A stretch of DNA of 29,780 nucleotides from Spirochaetaceae bacterium (GCA_003141795.1 PLNO01000086.1:1-29780); one strand, 5' to 3'. Numbered from the stretch's first letter, positions 7,635-15,967 are shown. Program-made: numbers and translations. Notes: a model not told the origin generated them from the sequence alone.

Positions 7635-7656
7635 GGTGTCGAATTTTTTCGACACC
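7635..7656. repeat. Palindrome TGTCGAA-N4-TTCGACA, copy 1 (downstream of YkgJ-type gene)
   Basis: GGTGTCGAA-tttt-TTCGACACC is a perfect 9-base inverted repeat 15 bases beyond the stop of the small Cys-rich gene on the minus strand. It could act as a 3' hairpin, but no T-run follows. The core TGTCGAA-N4-TTCGACA recurs with the same spacing at 8046-8063, upstream of the same gene. Confidence 0.55.
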
Positions 7657-7671
7657 GAGCAGAAGTGGCGG

Positions 7672-7938
7672 CTATCGGGGTGTGTCGGGGAGGGTTGCTC
7701 TTTCGAGCTCGGCGAGCAGCCGCATTGCAGCAGGACCCGTTGACCCGCAGGTGTCCAGGCGTGGCTTGAGGCTGACGCATACCGGCGGGCGCTCAGGTTT
7801 GCCGAAGAGGAGGCATCGGTTGTCGACGGTGAGCTGAATACATCGGACGCCCGCGGGTTTCCCCTGGGGCATCCCCGGAATGGGGGATGAAATCGAGGGA
7901 GCAATGCAGCACGCCCCGCAACCGACCCTGCACTCCAC
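7672..7938 (-). CDS. YkgJ-family Cys-cluster (zinc/iron-chelating) small protein
   Basis: This 88-residue cytoplasmic protein begins MECRVGCGACCIAPSISSPI, the conserved start of the YkgJ/UPF0153 group. Cysteines at 3, 7, 10, 11, 33, 42, 54 and 64 (GCGACC, GVRCIQL, NRCLLFG, PPVCVSL, DTCGS) probably bind zinc or an iron-sulfur cluster. The molecular role of the family is not established. The frame is open back to an ATG at 8073, but that extension covers the promoter and looks noncoding. The GTG at 7938 is chosen because homologous proteins begin at this point, because G10 lies 5 bases upstream, and because a good promoter ends just before it. It stands alone, divergent from the winged-helix gene. 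It is between E. coli YkgJ-like proteins and shorter family members in length. Confidence 0.8.
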   Translation of the reverse strand: MECRVGCGACCIAPSISSPIPGMPQGKPAGVRCIQLTVDNRCLLFGKPERPPVCVSLKPRLDTCGSTGPAAMRLLAELERATLPDTPR

Positions 7939-7943
7939 GAGCG

Positions 7944-7989
7944 CCCCCCCCCCGCATAGCACTATATGCCCGCCCCGCGAACAGGTCAA
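7944..7989 (-). promoter_or_regulatory. YkgJ-type gene promoter with G10 tract at the predicted start of transcription
   Basis: On the minus strand, TTGACC (7984-7989) is followed after 17 bases by TATAGT (7961-7966). Transcription should start about 7 bases further, at 7953-7954, exactly where a run of ten G begins (7944-7953). The run is also the only ribosome-binding candidate, 5 bases before the GTG start. The leader would thus be about 15 bases long and mostly G. Confidence 0.65.
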
Positions 7990-8045
7990 CGAAAGTCCTT
8001 GCGGCGCCTCTCTCGTGAGGCGCGCGGGGGGCGTGAGGATCTGAC

Positions 8046-8063
8046 TGTCGAAGGAATTCGACG
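8046..8063. repeat. Palindrome TGTCGAA-N4-TTCGACG, copy 2
   Basis: TGTCGAAGGAATTCGACG matches copy 1 (TGTCGAATTTTTTCGACA) in both arms, apart from the last base, and in the four-base spacer length. It lies in the divergent region between the YkgJ-type gene and the winged-helix gene. A protein binding site or a small dispersed repeat are both possible. Confidence 0.5.
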
Positions 8064-8147
8064 ATGAAATCATCCCGGTGATGACGGCCCCAATGCCCTG
8101 CGCTGCGCTACACTGAGGGAGAGATCAGTAATGGCGGGAAGCGAACT

Positions 8148-8387
8148 ATGGGCATGATCGAAGACCTCCAGGCCTGCGCCGACAAGGTGCTCGCCGTGTT
8201 GTCGCGAGCGGACCAGATGAACATCCTTCGTCTGGCGGAGACCCTCGGTGAGCGCAGCATCCTCACCTATCAGGCTCTCGGCTGGCTTGCGCGAGAGGGG
8301 CGCATCCGTTATTCCCAGGCCGGCACGAGGGTCTTCGTGTCTCTCACGGAAAATCCGGTCCCCGACAATGACGGGGGTGGTGCGTGA
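8148..8387 (+). CDS. Small winged helix-turn-helix protein (DUF2582-type)
   Basis: This 79-residue protein shows the compact winged-helix pattern of the DUF2582 group. Helices span LQACADKVLAVLSR and NILRLAETLG, a recognition helix follows in LTYQALGWLAREGRI, and a short wing is formed by RYSQAGTRVFVSL. Members are small DNA-binding-like proteins of unknown target. The start at 8148 has GCGGGAAGCG upstream; a second in-frame ATG two codons later is equally possible. Its stop overlaps the GTG start of the WD40 gene (GTGA), so they form one unit and may share a job. Whether it regulates its own operon cannot be told. Confidence 0.75.
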   Translation: MGMIEDLQACADKVLAVLSRADQMNILRLAETLGERSILTYQALGWLAREGRIRYSQAGTRVFVSLTENPVPDNDGGGA

Positions 8388-10357
8388 CCGGGCTGGGGGC
8401 CCGGGCCGGCGCTCTTCTGTTCAGCGCTTTTCTCTCCTTCTCGGGGGTCCCTTCGACTCCGGGCGCTCTGGCCGTGGAGAGCGTCGTGCGTTCGGGACAC
8501 TTCGGTACGATCCTCGATGTCGTGCGCGACGATGAGCGCGGGGTTCTGATCAGCGCGGGGGCCGACGGGACTCTCCGGGTGTGGAACAACAACTCGCACG
8601 CGCTGCTGCGCCGCCTCTCCGTCACGCGCCAGACGGTGCGGCAGATCGCCCTGAGCCCCTCAGCCCCCCTCGTCGCCGCAATCGTCACCGACGGGGCGCG
8701 CTCCTGGGAGCTCTCGGTCTGGAACTGGGAGACCGGTGTGCGCCTGTACGCTTTCACGCTCACCTCTGAACCCCTCTTTGCGCGCTTCTCGCAGAGCGGC
8801 TCCTTTCTCCTCTGCGGGCTCATGAGCTCCGACAGCCTGCGGCTGTTGGCCGCGAAAGACGGCTCCCCTGTCCCCTTCTCTCCCCCGATGCTCGGCATGG
8901 TGGGTTTCGCTGAAGTGTCGCGTACGGACCGCACCCTCATGACCTACGAGCTTTCCGGGCGCATCCGGTATTGGGACCTGTCCGCCGGCACGACGCTCCT
9001 CGACCTACCCGCCCGTGCGGGCCTGCGTGACATCTCCATGACGCGGAACAGACGGGTCATCGTCGGACACGCCGGCGACGTCGTCACGGGGATCGACGCT
9101 CTGAGCGGTGCGGACAGGTTCACCTTTTCAAGCCCCGCTCTCGGCTCCCTGGACGGTGACCGGGTCGCCTGCCTTTCAGCCGCGGGTTCGCTGCGGATCA
9201 GGGCGATCGGCAAAGACTCAGCCACTTTCCAGAGCGGCGTCGACGGTACGTACCCCGGGGCTTCCAGGGTCCGCCTGACGGGGGACGGCGTGCTCATGGC
9301 GGGCGCGGGGCTGGAGGAGGTATCCGCCTCGGGCTCGGCCATCGCATTTCCCGGCGGGGAGATCCAGGAGTTGAGCGACATCGCCCTGACCCCTTCCGCG
9401 CTCGCCCTGGCATCTTCACGGATCATCACCCTCTTCCCAATGGGAGGCACGCTTGCGCATGTTGCCCCCGTCACGCTCTCCAACCCCTACGCCGCCGCGG
9501 TGATGCTCCGGCCGACGGAGAGCGGTTCGATCCTCGTCTGGCCCAGGGAAGCACCCGTTACAGGCATCGCGGAGATCGATCCCGCCGGAGGGACCATCAG
9601 GGACCTCGGCGTGAGATTCTCGAGCCCCCTGATCGACGTCGCCGTCCGGGACGGCCGGGTCTCTACACTGGAGCGGAACGGGGAGATCAGGATCATCCAG
9701 GCAGCCGACGGGAACGTCCTGTTCTCTGCTTCCCGGCCGGGAACAACGAGCATTGCGGTGATGGACGATGCCTCCCTCATCGTCGGGCGCGGTCCCGGCG
9801 GGGGAATCGCGGGCTCACTCGTGCGCATCGATACGCGCACTGCGGAGACCGTCGTGCTCGCCAGCCCCAACATCTACACGGGGAGGCTCATCGCAGATCC
9901 TGACCGGGGGCTGCTGTACTCGCTCGGCGTGGATGAGCAGGGCCGCACGAACCTCGTCCGTCACAGCGGCGCGGATCTGGAGACGGACACGGTCATCGAT
10001 TCGACGCAGGGTGACCATCCCTCGGCATCCCTGTCCCTCGACCCGCGGGACGGGTTCCTGTATTCCACGCTGGGGAGCGGCTCGATCGAGGTCTGGGATG
10101 GTGGCGCGAAGTCCGCCGTGTCCAATCCCGATTTCGGCGCGATCTCACTCGTTTCCTACGCGGGCGTGACGGCATCCCTGGACAGGGACTCCCTCGTTTC
10201 CCTCTGGAATGCCGTTGACCGGCGCCAGCTCTTCCAAATCGCGCTTTTCCCGGACGGCGGATGGGCAGCGGTCATGCCCGACGGGTCCTTCGCAGGGTCG
10301 GAGACCGGCCGCCAGCACATCGCAGTCGTGTTGATACCTCCCCCATCCTCCCGCTGA
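8384..10357 (+). CDS. Exported WD40-like beta-propeller protein
   Basis: This 657-residue protein starts at a GTG overlapping the previous stop, with GGGGGTGG upstream. Residues about 5-29 form a hydrophobic signal-like segment (ARAGALLFSAFLSFSG). The rest is repeated beta-propeller units. Clear WD40-type blades include GVLISAGADGTLRVWNNN, WELSVWNWETGVRLY, GRIRYWDLSAGTTLLDL and GSIEVWDGG; the middle blades are degenerate. It ends with the FPDGGWAAVMPDGSFAGSE segment, a C-terminal W-x-PDG-x-F/Y pattern found in several bacterial WD40 proteins. It probably acts as an extracytoplasmic protein-binding scaffold. No enzyme motif is seen. It lies between the winged-helix gene and the sensor kinase, on one strand with small gaps. 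Confidence 0.82.
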   Translation: MTGLGARAGALLFSAFLSFSGVPSTPGALAVESVVRSGHFGTILDVVRDDERGVLISAGADGTLRVWNNNSHALLRRLSVTRQTVRQIALSPSAPLVAAIVTDGARSWELSVWNWETGVRLYAFTLTSEPLFARFSQSGSFLLCGLMSSDSLRLLAAKDGSPVPFSPPMLGMVGFAEVSRTDRTLMTYELSGRIRYWDLSAGTTLLDLPARAGLRDISMTRNRRVIVGHAGDVVTGIDALSGADRFTFSSPALGSLDGDRVACLSAAGSLRIRAIGKDSATFQSGVDGTYPGASRVRLTGDGVLMAGAGLEEVSASGSAIAFPGGEIQELSDIALTPSALALASSRIITLFPMGGTLAHVAPVTLSNPYAAAVMLRPTESGSILVWPREAPVTGIAEIDPAGGTIRDLGVRFSSPLIDVAVRDGRVSTLERNGEIRIIQAADGNVLFSASRPGTTSIAVMDDASLIVGRGPGGGIAGSLVRIDTRTAETVVLASPNIYTGRLIADPDRGLLYSLGVDEQGRTNLVRHSGADLETDTVIDSTQGDHPSASLSLDPRDGFLYSTLGSGSIEVWDGGAKSAVSNPDFGAISLVSYAGVTASLDRDSLVSLWNAVDRRQLFQIALFPDGGWAAVMPDGSFAGSETGRQHIAVVLIPPPSSR

Positions 10358-10401
10358 CACAAACCCCGACGCGTGCCATGATGCCTGCAAGGGGCGGACG
10401 G

Positions 10402-12471
10402 ATGATTGATTCGCTCAGGACTTTCTTCAACCGGCCGGCGTTCCGCTACCTCGGAGGAGTGCTCGCGGTCATCATCGCATTCCTCCTGCGCGAAGCCCTC
10501 ACGGTCGTGGCAGGCCCGGACTTCCCCGAATACGTCGTCTTCTACCCCACCGTCATGATCGTCGCGCTGCTCGCCGGGATCTGGCCGGCGCTCCTGTCCG
10601 TCGCTGTAACGACCGCGATCCTCCTGTTCCAGAGGTATCTGCCATTGGCGGGGTTCTTCGAGACCGGCAGAGGCTTCAGCGTCATCGGGCTCGTCCTCTT
10701 CGGGTGCGTGTGCGCCTTCCTCAGCGTTGTCGCCGAGTTGTACCGCAAAAGCAGGGCGAAGGCCGCGGCGTACGACAAGGAGCAGGCACTGCGGGAGAGC
10801 CAGGAATCCCTCCGCCACCAGGCCGAGCTGCTGCGGCTATCCTTCGATGCGATCATCGTATGGAGGATTGGAGGCGTCATCGAGAGCTGGAACAGGGGCG
10901 CGGAGGAGCTCTACGGGTTCACAGAGGACGATGCCGTGGGGAGGGACGTTCACGAGCTCCTCGGCACGGTTCCGCCCATGCCCTGGGCGGAGTTCGAATC
11001 CGGGCTGCACAGCCGCGGGCAATGGGACGGGGAGATCAGCCACCGCACGCGCGAAGGGCGCCAGGTCGTCGTCTCATCGCGCCAGCACATCGGCGGGGAC
11101 GTCGACGGAAGGCAGCGCGTGCTGGAAATCGACCGCGACGTCACCGAACAGAAGCGGGTTCAGGCCGAGCTGCAGAGGGCCCACGACGAGCTGGAGGAGA
11201 AGGTCCTCCAGAGGACCTCGGACCTGAAAAAGGCCAACCGCACGCTTTTGATGGTAAGCCAGTGCGATCAGGCGCTGGTGCAGATCTCCGACGAGCACGA
11301 GCTCATCGCCGTCATCTGCCAGATCATCCAGGACGAGGCGGAGTATCCGATGGTCTGGGCCGGCCTCGTTGATGAGCACGGGTCGTTGCGGTGCGTCGCC
11401 TCCGCCGCGGCCCGCGAGGGGCTCCTGGAGATGGTGCGCACGCAATGGGGAGAGGCCGCGCTCATGGAGGGGCCGGCGTCCGAGGCGGTGCGTCTGGCGC
11501 GCCCCGTTCTGATCCACGACCTTGACGCGGAGCAGAACGCCCGGTGGCGGGACGCGGCGCTCGCCCAGGGGTTTACGGGCGTCGCGGCGCTCCCGCTCCT
11601 GAATGCCCGCGGCGAGGCGTTCGGTGCTTTCGTCATCTATTCGGAGAGCGGCCCTGCATTCGAAAAGAGCGAGTCCGGCCTTCTGAAGGAGCTGGTGGAC
11701 GACCTCGCGTTCGGCATCATGTCTCAGCGGGCGCGCACCGAGCGGGATCAGGCGCAGCAGGCACTCGAGCTCACCGCCGCCCAGCTTCGGATCCTCGCGG
11801 GCGAGCTCGTGCGTACGGAACAGCGGGAACGTCAGAGGATCGCCCAGCTCCTCCACGACCAGTTCCAGCAGCTCCTCGTTGCGGCGCTCTACGGGTGCGC
11901 GAGCCTCGAGCGGGAGGAGAAGACGGCCGCGCGCCAGGAAATCGTCGCACGGATCACGCAGCTGCTCAGGGACTGCATCGCGATGTCCCGTTCCCTCACC
12001 TCGGAGCTGGGGCATCCCGCGCTCTCCGAGTCCGACCTGTGCGCCGGGCTCGAATGGCTCGCTTCGTGGATGAAGGAGAAGCACGGCCTCCAGGTCGACC
12101 TCGTGGTCCCGCCGACGCTGATCCTCCCGCTGGAAGAGGTGCGGACCATGCTCCTGCAGGCGACGCGGGAGCTGCTCTTCAACGTCGTGAAGCATTCGAA
12201 GACGCGCTCGGCGCGCGTGCGCCTCGAGCACGGCGCCGACCAGAGCGTGCGCATCACGGTGCAGGATACCGGGATCGGCTTCGACGCGGCAACGATCGGC
12301 CGGGAGGTGAACGCGACGAGCGGCATCGGGCTGTTCAGCCTGCGTGAGCGCCTGGCCCTCACCGGCGGCGGGCTGGACATCGAAAGCACCCCCGGGCACG
12401 GGAGCAGCGTCACCGTCTGGGTGCCCTTCCCGCGGGAAATCCCCACGCCCGACGTGGCGGAGGTCACGTAA
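10402..12471 (+). CDS. Membrane sensor histidine kinase: DUF4118-like, PAS, GAF, HisKA_3, HATPase
   Basis: The protein has 689 residues from the ATG at 10402. This start is preferred over the open upstream frame because AAGGGGCGG lies just before it and the upstream part overlaps the WD40 gene. Three or four membrane segments (about 16-36, 45-72, 94-113) resemble the KdpD-type DUF4118 domain. A PAS domain spans about 142-250 (SWNRGAEELYGF). A coiled segment (250-285) leads to a GAF domain (about 295-440). The phosphoacceptor is probably H485 (AQLLHDQFQQ, a NarL-type box). The ATPase domain has N594 (ELLFNVVKHSK), DTGIGF (622-627) and GIGLFSLRERL. It should autophosphorylate and pass phosphate to the response regulator two bases downstream. 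The signal is unknown; PAS and GAF suggest a small intracellular ligand or redox cue. Confidence 0.9.
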   Translation: MIDSLRTFFNRPAFRYLGGVLAVIIAFLLREALTVVAGPDFPEYVVFYPTVMIVALLAGIWPALLSVAVTTAILLFQRYLPLAGFFETGRGFSVIGLVLFGCVCAFLSVVAELYRKSRAKAAAYDKEQALRESQESLRHQAELLRLSFDAIIVWRIGGVIESWNRGAEELYGFTEDDAVGRDVHELLGTVPPMPWAEFESGLHSRGQWDGEISHRTREGRQVVVSSRQHIGGDVDGRQRVLEIDRDVTEQKRVQAELQRAHDELEEKVLQRTSDLKKANRTLLMVSQCDQALVQISDEHELIAVICQIIQDEAEYPMVWAGLVDEHGSLRCVASAAAREGLLEMVRTQWGEAALMEGPASEAVRLARPVLIHDLDAEQNARWRDAALAQGFTGVAALPLLNARGEAFGAFVIYSESGPAFEKSESGLLKELVDDLAFGIMSQRARTERDQAQQALELTAAQLRILAGELVRTEQRERQRIAQLLHDQFQQLLVAALYGCASLEREEKTAARQEIVARITQLLRDCIAMSRSLTSELGHPALSESDLCAGLEWLASWMKEKHGLQVDLVVPPTLILPLEEVRTMLLQATRELLFNVVKHSKTRSARVRLEHGADQSVRITVQDTGIGFDAATIGREVNATSGIGLFSLRERLALTGGGLDIESTPGHGSSVTVWVPFPREIPTPDVAEVT

Positions 12472-12473
12472 CC

Positions 12474-13106
12474 ATGCTCCATATTGCGCTGTGCGACGAC
12501 CACCCGCTGCTGCGGGAAGGGCTCAAACGGATACTCCTCCAGCACTCCGACATCAGCGTCGACGTGGAGGTGGGCAGCGGCGCGGAGCTTCTGGCAAAGG
12601 CCGCGACGACCCGGCTGGACGTCATCATCCTCGACATAACGCTCCCGGATATGAACGGGCTTGACGTCCTGAAGGACCTCCGCGCCTCGGGGCGCACGGC
12701 GGCCGTCCTCATCCTGAGCATGCACCCCGAGGACCAGTACGCAATGCGCGCGCTGAAGGCCGGAGCTGCGGGCTATCTCCAGAAGGAGAGCGCGCCGGAA
12801 GAGCTCGTCCTCGCCATCCGCAGGGTCGCCCAGGGGAGGAAGTACGTCACGGCATCGCTTGCCGAGCGGCTCGCCATCGAGCTGGGGGATGCCGAGTCGA
12901 AAGCACCGCATGAGATCCTCTCAGACCGGGAGTACCAGGTCCTCTGCTTCCTCGCGTCGGGCAAGGGGACGAAAGAGATCGCTGCGGAGCTTTCCCTGAG
13001 CTCCCCCACGGTGGCGACGTACAAATCCCGCATCCTCACGAAGCTCGGTTTCACGACCACCGTCGAGCTCGTCCGCTACGCGATCAGCCACGGGCTCGTG
13101 GAATAG
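12474..13106 (+). CDS. NarL/LuxR-family response regulator
   Basis: The protein has 210 residues. The receiver domain (1-120) has the acidic pair D8/D9, phosphoacceptor D54 (VIILDITLPDMNG), S82 and K104 (YLQKE). The LuxR-type helix-turn-helix covers about 145-205 (ILSDREYQVLCFLASGKGTK, then EIAAELSLSSPTVATYKSRI). Phosphorylation by the adjacent kinase should promote dimer binding to target promoters. GGAGGT lies 9 bases before the ATG, inside the end of the kinase gene, so both are made from one message. Targets are unknown; no matching paired operators were found near neighbouring promoters. A tandem repeat containing hairpins follows the stop. Confidence 0.93.
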   Translation: MLHIALCDDHPLLREGLKRILLQHSDISVDVEVGSGAELLAKAATTRLDVIILDITLPDMNGLDVLKDLRASGRTAAVLILSMHPEDQYAMRALKAGAAGYLQKESAPEELVLAIRRVAQGRKYVTASLAERLAIELGDAESKAPHEILSDREYQVLCFLASGKGTKEIAAELSLSSPTVATYKSRILTKLGFTTTVELVRYAISHGLVE

Positions 13107-13109
13107 GCC

Positions 13110-13167
13110 GGCCGCGAGCTTGCGGCATTCTGCGTGCCGGCCGCGAGCTTGCGGCATTCTGCGTGCC
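13110..13167. repeat. Two perfect tandem copies of a 29-bp unit with an internal hairpin
   Basis: Copies lie at 13110-13138 and 13139-13167 with no mismatch. Each contains GCCGCGAGCTTGCGGC, a 6-bp stem with a G-T pair and a 4-base loop, followed by ATTCTGC. They start 3 bases after the response-regulator stop. They may act as 3' hairpins or be copies of a dispersed intergenic (REP-like) element. Adjacent copies without spacers exclude a CRISPR. Confidence 0.85.
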
Positions 13168-13213
13168 TCCCGCTGGATTTGCCGCTCGGACGCCGGCGCA
13201 CTACCATTGATCC

Positions 13214-13606
13214 ATGGATACGACACAGCAGGTCTATGTTCCGGGCGTCTGCAACATCGGCGGCGCGGAGAGGGCGCAGCGGCAGCGCGTCGGCTGGGGC
13301 GGACTGATCATTACGGTCCTCCTGTGGGCCGCCTTCATCGTCTTTCGCGTTCCCGCCGTCTGGCGGCTTTTCCTCATCCTGCCGGCGGGGGCAGCGGCGA
13401 CAGGCTTCCTCCAGTCGGCGCTCCATTTCTGCGCGGGGTTCGCCATGCGCGGGGTCTTCAACTTCGGCACCGCCGTGGGGAAAACGGACACGGTCGAGCA
13501 GGCCGAGTTCCGCCGCAAGGACAGGGCAAAGGCCCTGCAGATCTTCGGATGGTCGGTTCTCATCGGCGTCGCCGTCGGAGTGATCGGTTTTTTCGCGGTC
13601 TGGTAA
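13214..13606 (+). CDS. Small conserved-looking membrane protein of unknown function
   Basis: The protein has 130 residues. The N-terminus [19 protein letters not shown] is polar and contains a PGVCNIG motif. Three hydrophobic segments follow: about 28-48 ([15 protein letters not shown]), 51-72 ([15 protein letters not shown]) and 109-129 ([20 protein letters not shown]). A charged loop, [15 protein letters not shown], separates the last two. I recognise the N-terminal pattern from small bacterial inner-membrane proteins but cannot attach a function. It stands alone between the response-regulator repeat and the oxidoreductase gene. The start codon is the only reasonable ATG, but the ribosome site before it is weak. 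Confidence 0.65.
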   Translation: MDTTQQVYVPGVCNIGGAERAQRQRVGWGGLIITVLLWAAFIVFRVPAVWRLFLILPAGAAATGFLQSALHFCAGFAMRGVFNFGTAVGKTDTVEQAEFRRKDRAKALQIFGWSVLIGVAVGVIGFFAVW

Positions 13607-13635
13607 GGCTCGGCGGCGGGCTGGCGCGTTCCAGT

Positions 13636-13658
13636 CGAACCGACGTTCGTATTATACT
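13636..13658 (+). promoter_or_regulatory. Possible promoter/operator of the quinone oxidoreductase gene
   Basis: TATACT (13653-13658) is a good -10, 18 bases before the ATG at 13677. No good -35 is seen. The perfect short inverted repeat CGAAC-cgac-GTTCG (13636-13649) lies immediately upstream of the -10 and may bind an activator or repressor. Confidence 0.4.
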
Positions 13659-13676
13659 CGACCAACGGAGGACGAC

Positions 13677-14654
13677 ATGAGAGCAGTCGTGATGAATGAG
13701 AATGGCGGGCCCGGAGTCCTGAAGCTTCAGGAGTTGCCCATGCCCCAACCAGGCGCGGGAGAGGCGAGGATCGCCGTCGAGTTCGCCGGCGTGAACTTCA
13801 TCGACGTCTATCATCGGATGGGCCTGTACAAGGGCGGGCTGCCGAAGACCCTCGGCGCTGAAGGAGTGGGCAAGGTCGACGCCGTGGGGCCGGGCGTGAC
13901 GGAGGTGAAGGTCGGAGACCGCGTGGGGTGGGCAATGCAGACGGGAGCATACGCGGAGCATGTCGTCCTTCGGTCCGGCACGCTCGTGCTCGTGCCCCCC
14001 GCCGTGGAATCTCAGGCGGCCGCGGCGGCGATGCTCCAGGGAATGACGGCGCACTACCTCGCCACCAGCACGTACCCTCTGGGACCCGCTGATACGGCGC
14101 TCATCCACGCCGCGGCAGGGGGGACGGGACGGCTTCTCGTTCAGGTCGCGCGGTTGCGGGGGGCACGGGTCATCGGCACTGCCTCCACGGAAGAAAAGGC
14201 GCAGCTGGCCCGCGAGGCGGGTGCCGAGCAGGTCATCCTGTACACATCGAGCGACTTCGAGCAGGAGGCGCGGAGGCTTACAGCGGGCCGCGGTGTGGAC
14301 GTCGTCTACGACTCGGTAGGCCAGGCGACGTTCGACAGGAGCCTCGGGTCGCTGCGGCCGCGCGGCACTCTGGTGCTCTTCGGGCAATCCAGCGGCGCCG
14401 TGCCGCCGTTCGACCCTCAAATCCTCAACCAGAAGGGGTCCCTCTTCCTGACCCGGCCGAGCCTCGGCCACTACATCGCCACCCGCGACGAGCTCCTAAA
14501 GCGGGCGCACGACGTGTTCGACTGGATCGTAAGCGGCGCCGTCAAGGTGAGAGTCGACAAGGTATTCCCGCTGGCAGAGGCCGCGCGGGCCCACGAGTAC
14601 CTCGAGGCGCGGCTCACCACGGGGAAAGTCCTCCTTGCCGTCGCCGGCTCGTAG
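13677..14654 (+). CDS. qor: Zinc-free quinone oxidoreductase (MDR superfamily)
   Basis: This 325-residue cytoplasmic protein matches NADPH:quinone reductase. The GroES-like N-terminal half has [17 protein letters not shown] and LGAEGVGKV in place of zinc-ligand motifs. The C-terminal Rossmann domain has the [15 protein letters not shown] dinucleotide motif and ends TGKVLLAV. It should reduce quinones or activated enones with NADPH. The family's catalytic cysteine and histidine zinc ligands are absent, as expected for the Qor branch. GGAGG lies 7 bases before the ATG. The MFS gene begins 6 bases after its stop, so the two were probably one operon, perhaps for handling a toxic quinone or aldehyde; the latter is inference. 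Confidence 0.88.
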   Translation: MRAVVMNENGGPGVLKLQELPMPQPGAGEARIAVEFAGVNFIDVYHRMGLYKGGLPKTLGAEGVGKVDAVGPGVTEVKVGDRVGWAMQTGAYAEHVVLRSGTLVLVPPAVESQAAAAAMLQGMTAHYLATSTYPLGPADTALIHAAAGGTGRLLVQVARLRGARVIGTASTEEKAQLAREAGAEQVILYTSSDFEQEARRLTAGRGVDVVYDSVGQATFDRSLGSLRPRGTLVLFGQSSGAVPPFDPQILNQKGSLFLTRPSLGHYIATRDELLKRAHDVFDWIVSGAVKVRVDKVFPLAEAARAHEYLEARLTTGKVLLAVAGS

Positions 14655-14660
14655 CGCTCT

Positions 14661-15872
14661 GTGACGGAACCTCTCGCGCTTCCCGGGGCCCGCCGCGGAC
14701 GGTCGACCCGCGCTACGGTGTTGCTTCTTGCCATCGCGAGCGGGATCGCCGTCGCCGATCTCTACTACGTGCAACCGCTCCTGGTCACTCTGGGCGGTGC
14801 GTTCCACGTGCCGGGCAGCAGGACAGGGCTGTTCGTCACCCTCACGCAGATCGGCTACGCCTGCGGCCTGCTCTTCCTGGTTCCCCTCGGGGATCTCTTC
14901 GATCGGCGCTCCCTCATCCTGGGTTTCTTCGGGGTCGGGAGCGCCGGTCTGGCCTTCGCCGCGCTCAGCCCGAGCGCCTCTCTTTTCGCCGTGGCCTCCG
15001 TGCTCATCGGGCTCCTGTCGGTGAGCGCGCAGATCATCGTTCCCTACGCCGCGCACATGGCGAACGACAGCAGCCGGGGAAAGACCGTGGGGACGGTCAT
15101 GAGCGGGCTCCTCATCGGCATTCTGCTTGCACGGACCTTCGCCGGCATCATCAGCCATATCGCCGGATGGCGCACGGTCTACGTCGCGGGAGCCGGGCTC
15201 CTCCTCCTCCTCATGGCCGTCATGTGGCGCCTGCTCCCGAGCCAACCGGCCGAAAGGACCGTGGGGTCCTACCCCCAGCTGCTCGCCTCCATCGTCAGGC
15301 TCGTCCGCACGCAGCCCGTGCTGCGCCTCCGCTCCCTGTACGGCGCCTGCGTTTTCGGTGCTTTCAGCGTTTTCTGGACGAGCGTGACGTTCCTTCTCGC
15401 CCGTGCGCCGTACCATTACAATGACGCCGTCATCGGCCTGTTCGGACTGTTCGGCGTCGCAGGAGCGCTCGCCGCTTCCTTCGCCGGCAGGCTGGCCGAT
15501 CGAGGCCACGCACACGTCGGGACCGGCGCTTTCCTCCTCCTGGCACTCGCCTCCTTCGGGGCAAGCGCGTGGGGAGGCGCCCACCTCGCCGGGGTCATCG
15601 CCGGGGTGCTCCTGCTGGATCTCGGCGTACAGGGGACGCACATCCTCAACTAGAGCCAGATCTACGGCCTGGACGCCAGTGCACGCAGCCGCCTGACAGC
15701 GGCATACATGACCCCGTACTTCATCGGTGGGGCAACAGGTTCCGCGGTCTCCGCGGTCGTCTATGAGACGAAGGGATGGACGGGGGTCTGCATCGTCGGT
15801 GGGGCGTTTATCGCGATCGCGCTCGTCGCATGGGGCGTCGAATCCGTCGGAAAGCTCCGGCGCACGACCTGA
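14661..15872 (+). pseudogene. MFS transporter interrupted by an in-frame TAG
   Basis: From the GTG at 14661 the frame encodes 330 residues of a 12-helix major facilitator transporter. Its start YYVQPLL and the GDLFDRRSLILG loop between helices 2 and 3 are typical. It stops at TAG (15651-15653). The same frame then continues for 72 more codons to TGA at 15872, with normal transporter sequence: SQIYGLDASARSRLTAAYM and two hydrophobic segments. Relatives usually read H-x-x-N-Q-S/T-x-I/V-Y at this point, so the TAG most simply replaces CAG (Gln). The protein would lack its last two helices unless the stop is read through. It is probably a drug or sugar exporter of the arabinose-efflux type and lies 6 bases after qor. 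Confidence 0.8.
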
Positions 15873-15967
15873 AGGCGCGCCGCTTGCCCTCGTAGCGGAA
15901 GTCCCGCTGCGGCACGTTTGCTCTTCTCCAGGGCGGCTTGTGTGGCGTACCTGGCGCCGGAAAACCC

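Noticed and set aside
7939..8073. Longer ATG-start version of the YkgJ-type protein (133 residues)
   Set aside because: The added 45 residues cover a good promoter and the G10 tract and do not resemble the family, whose members begin near the GCGACC motif.
11074..12399. 441-codon minus-strand frame inside the histidine kinase
   Set aside because: The plus-strand frame carries all kinase boxes. The antisense product is a low-complexity Arg/Leu/Gly/Asp sequence with no recognisable domain.
13110..13167. CRISPR-like 29-bp repeats
   Set aside because: The two copies are directly adjacent with no spacer, and there are no further copies or cas genes.
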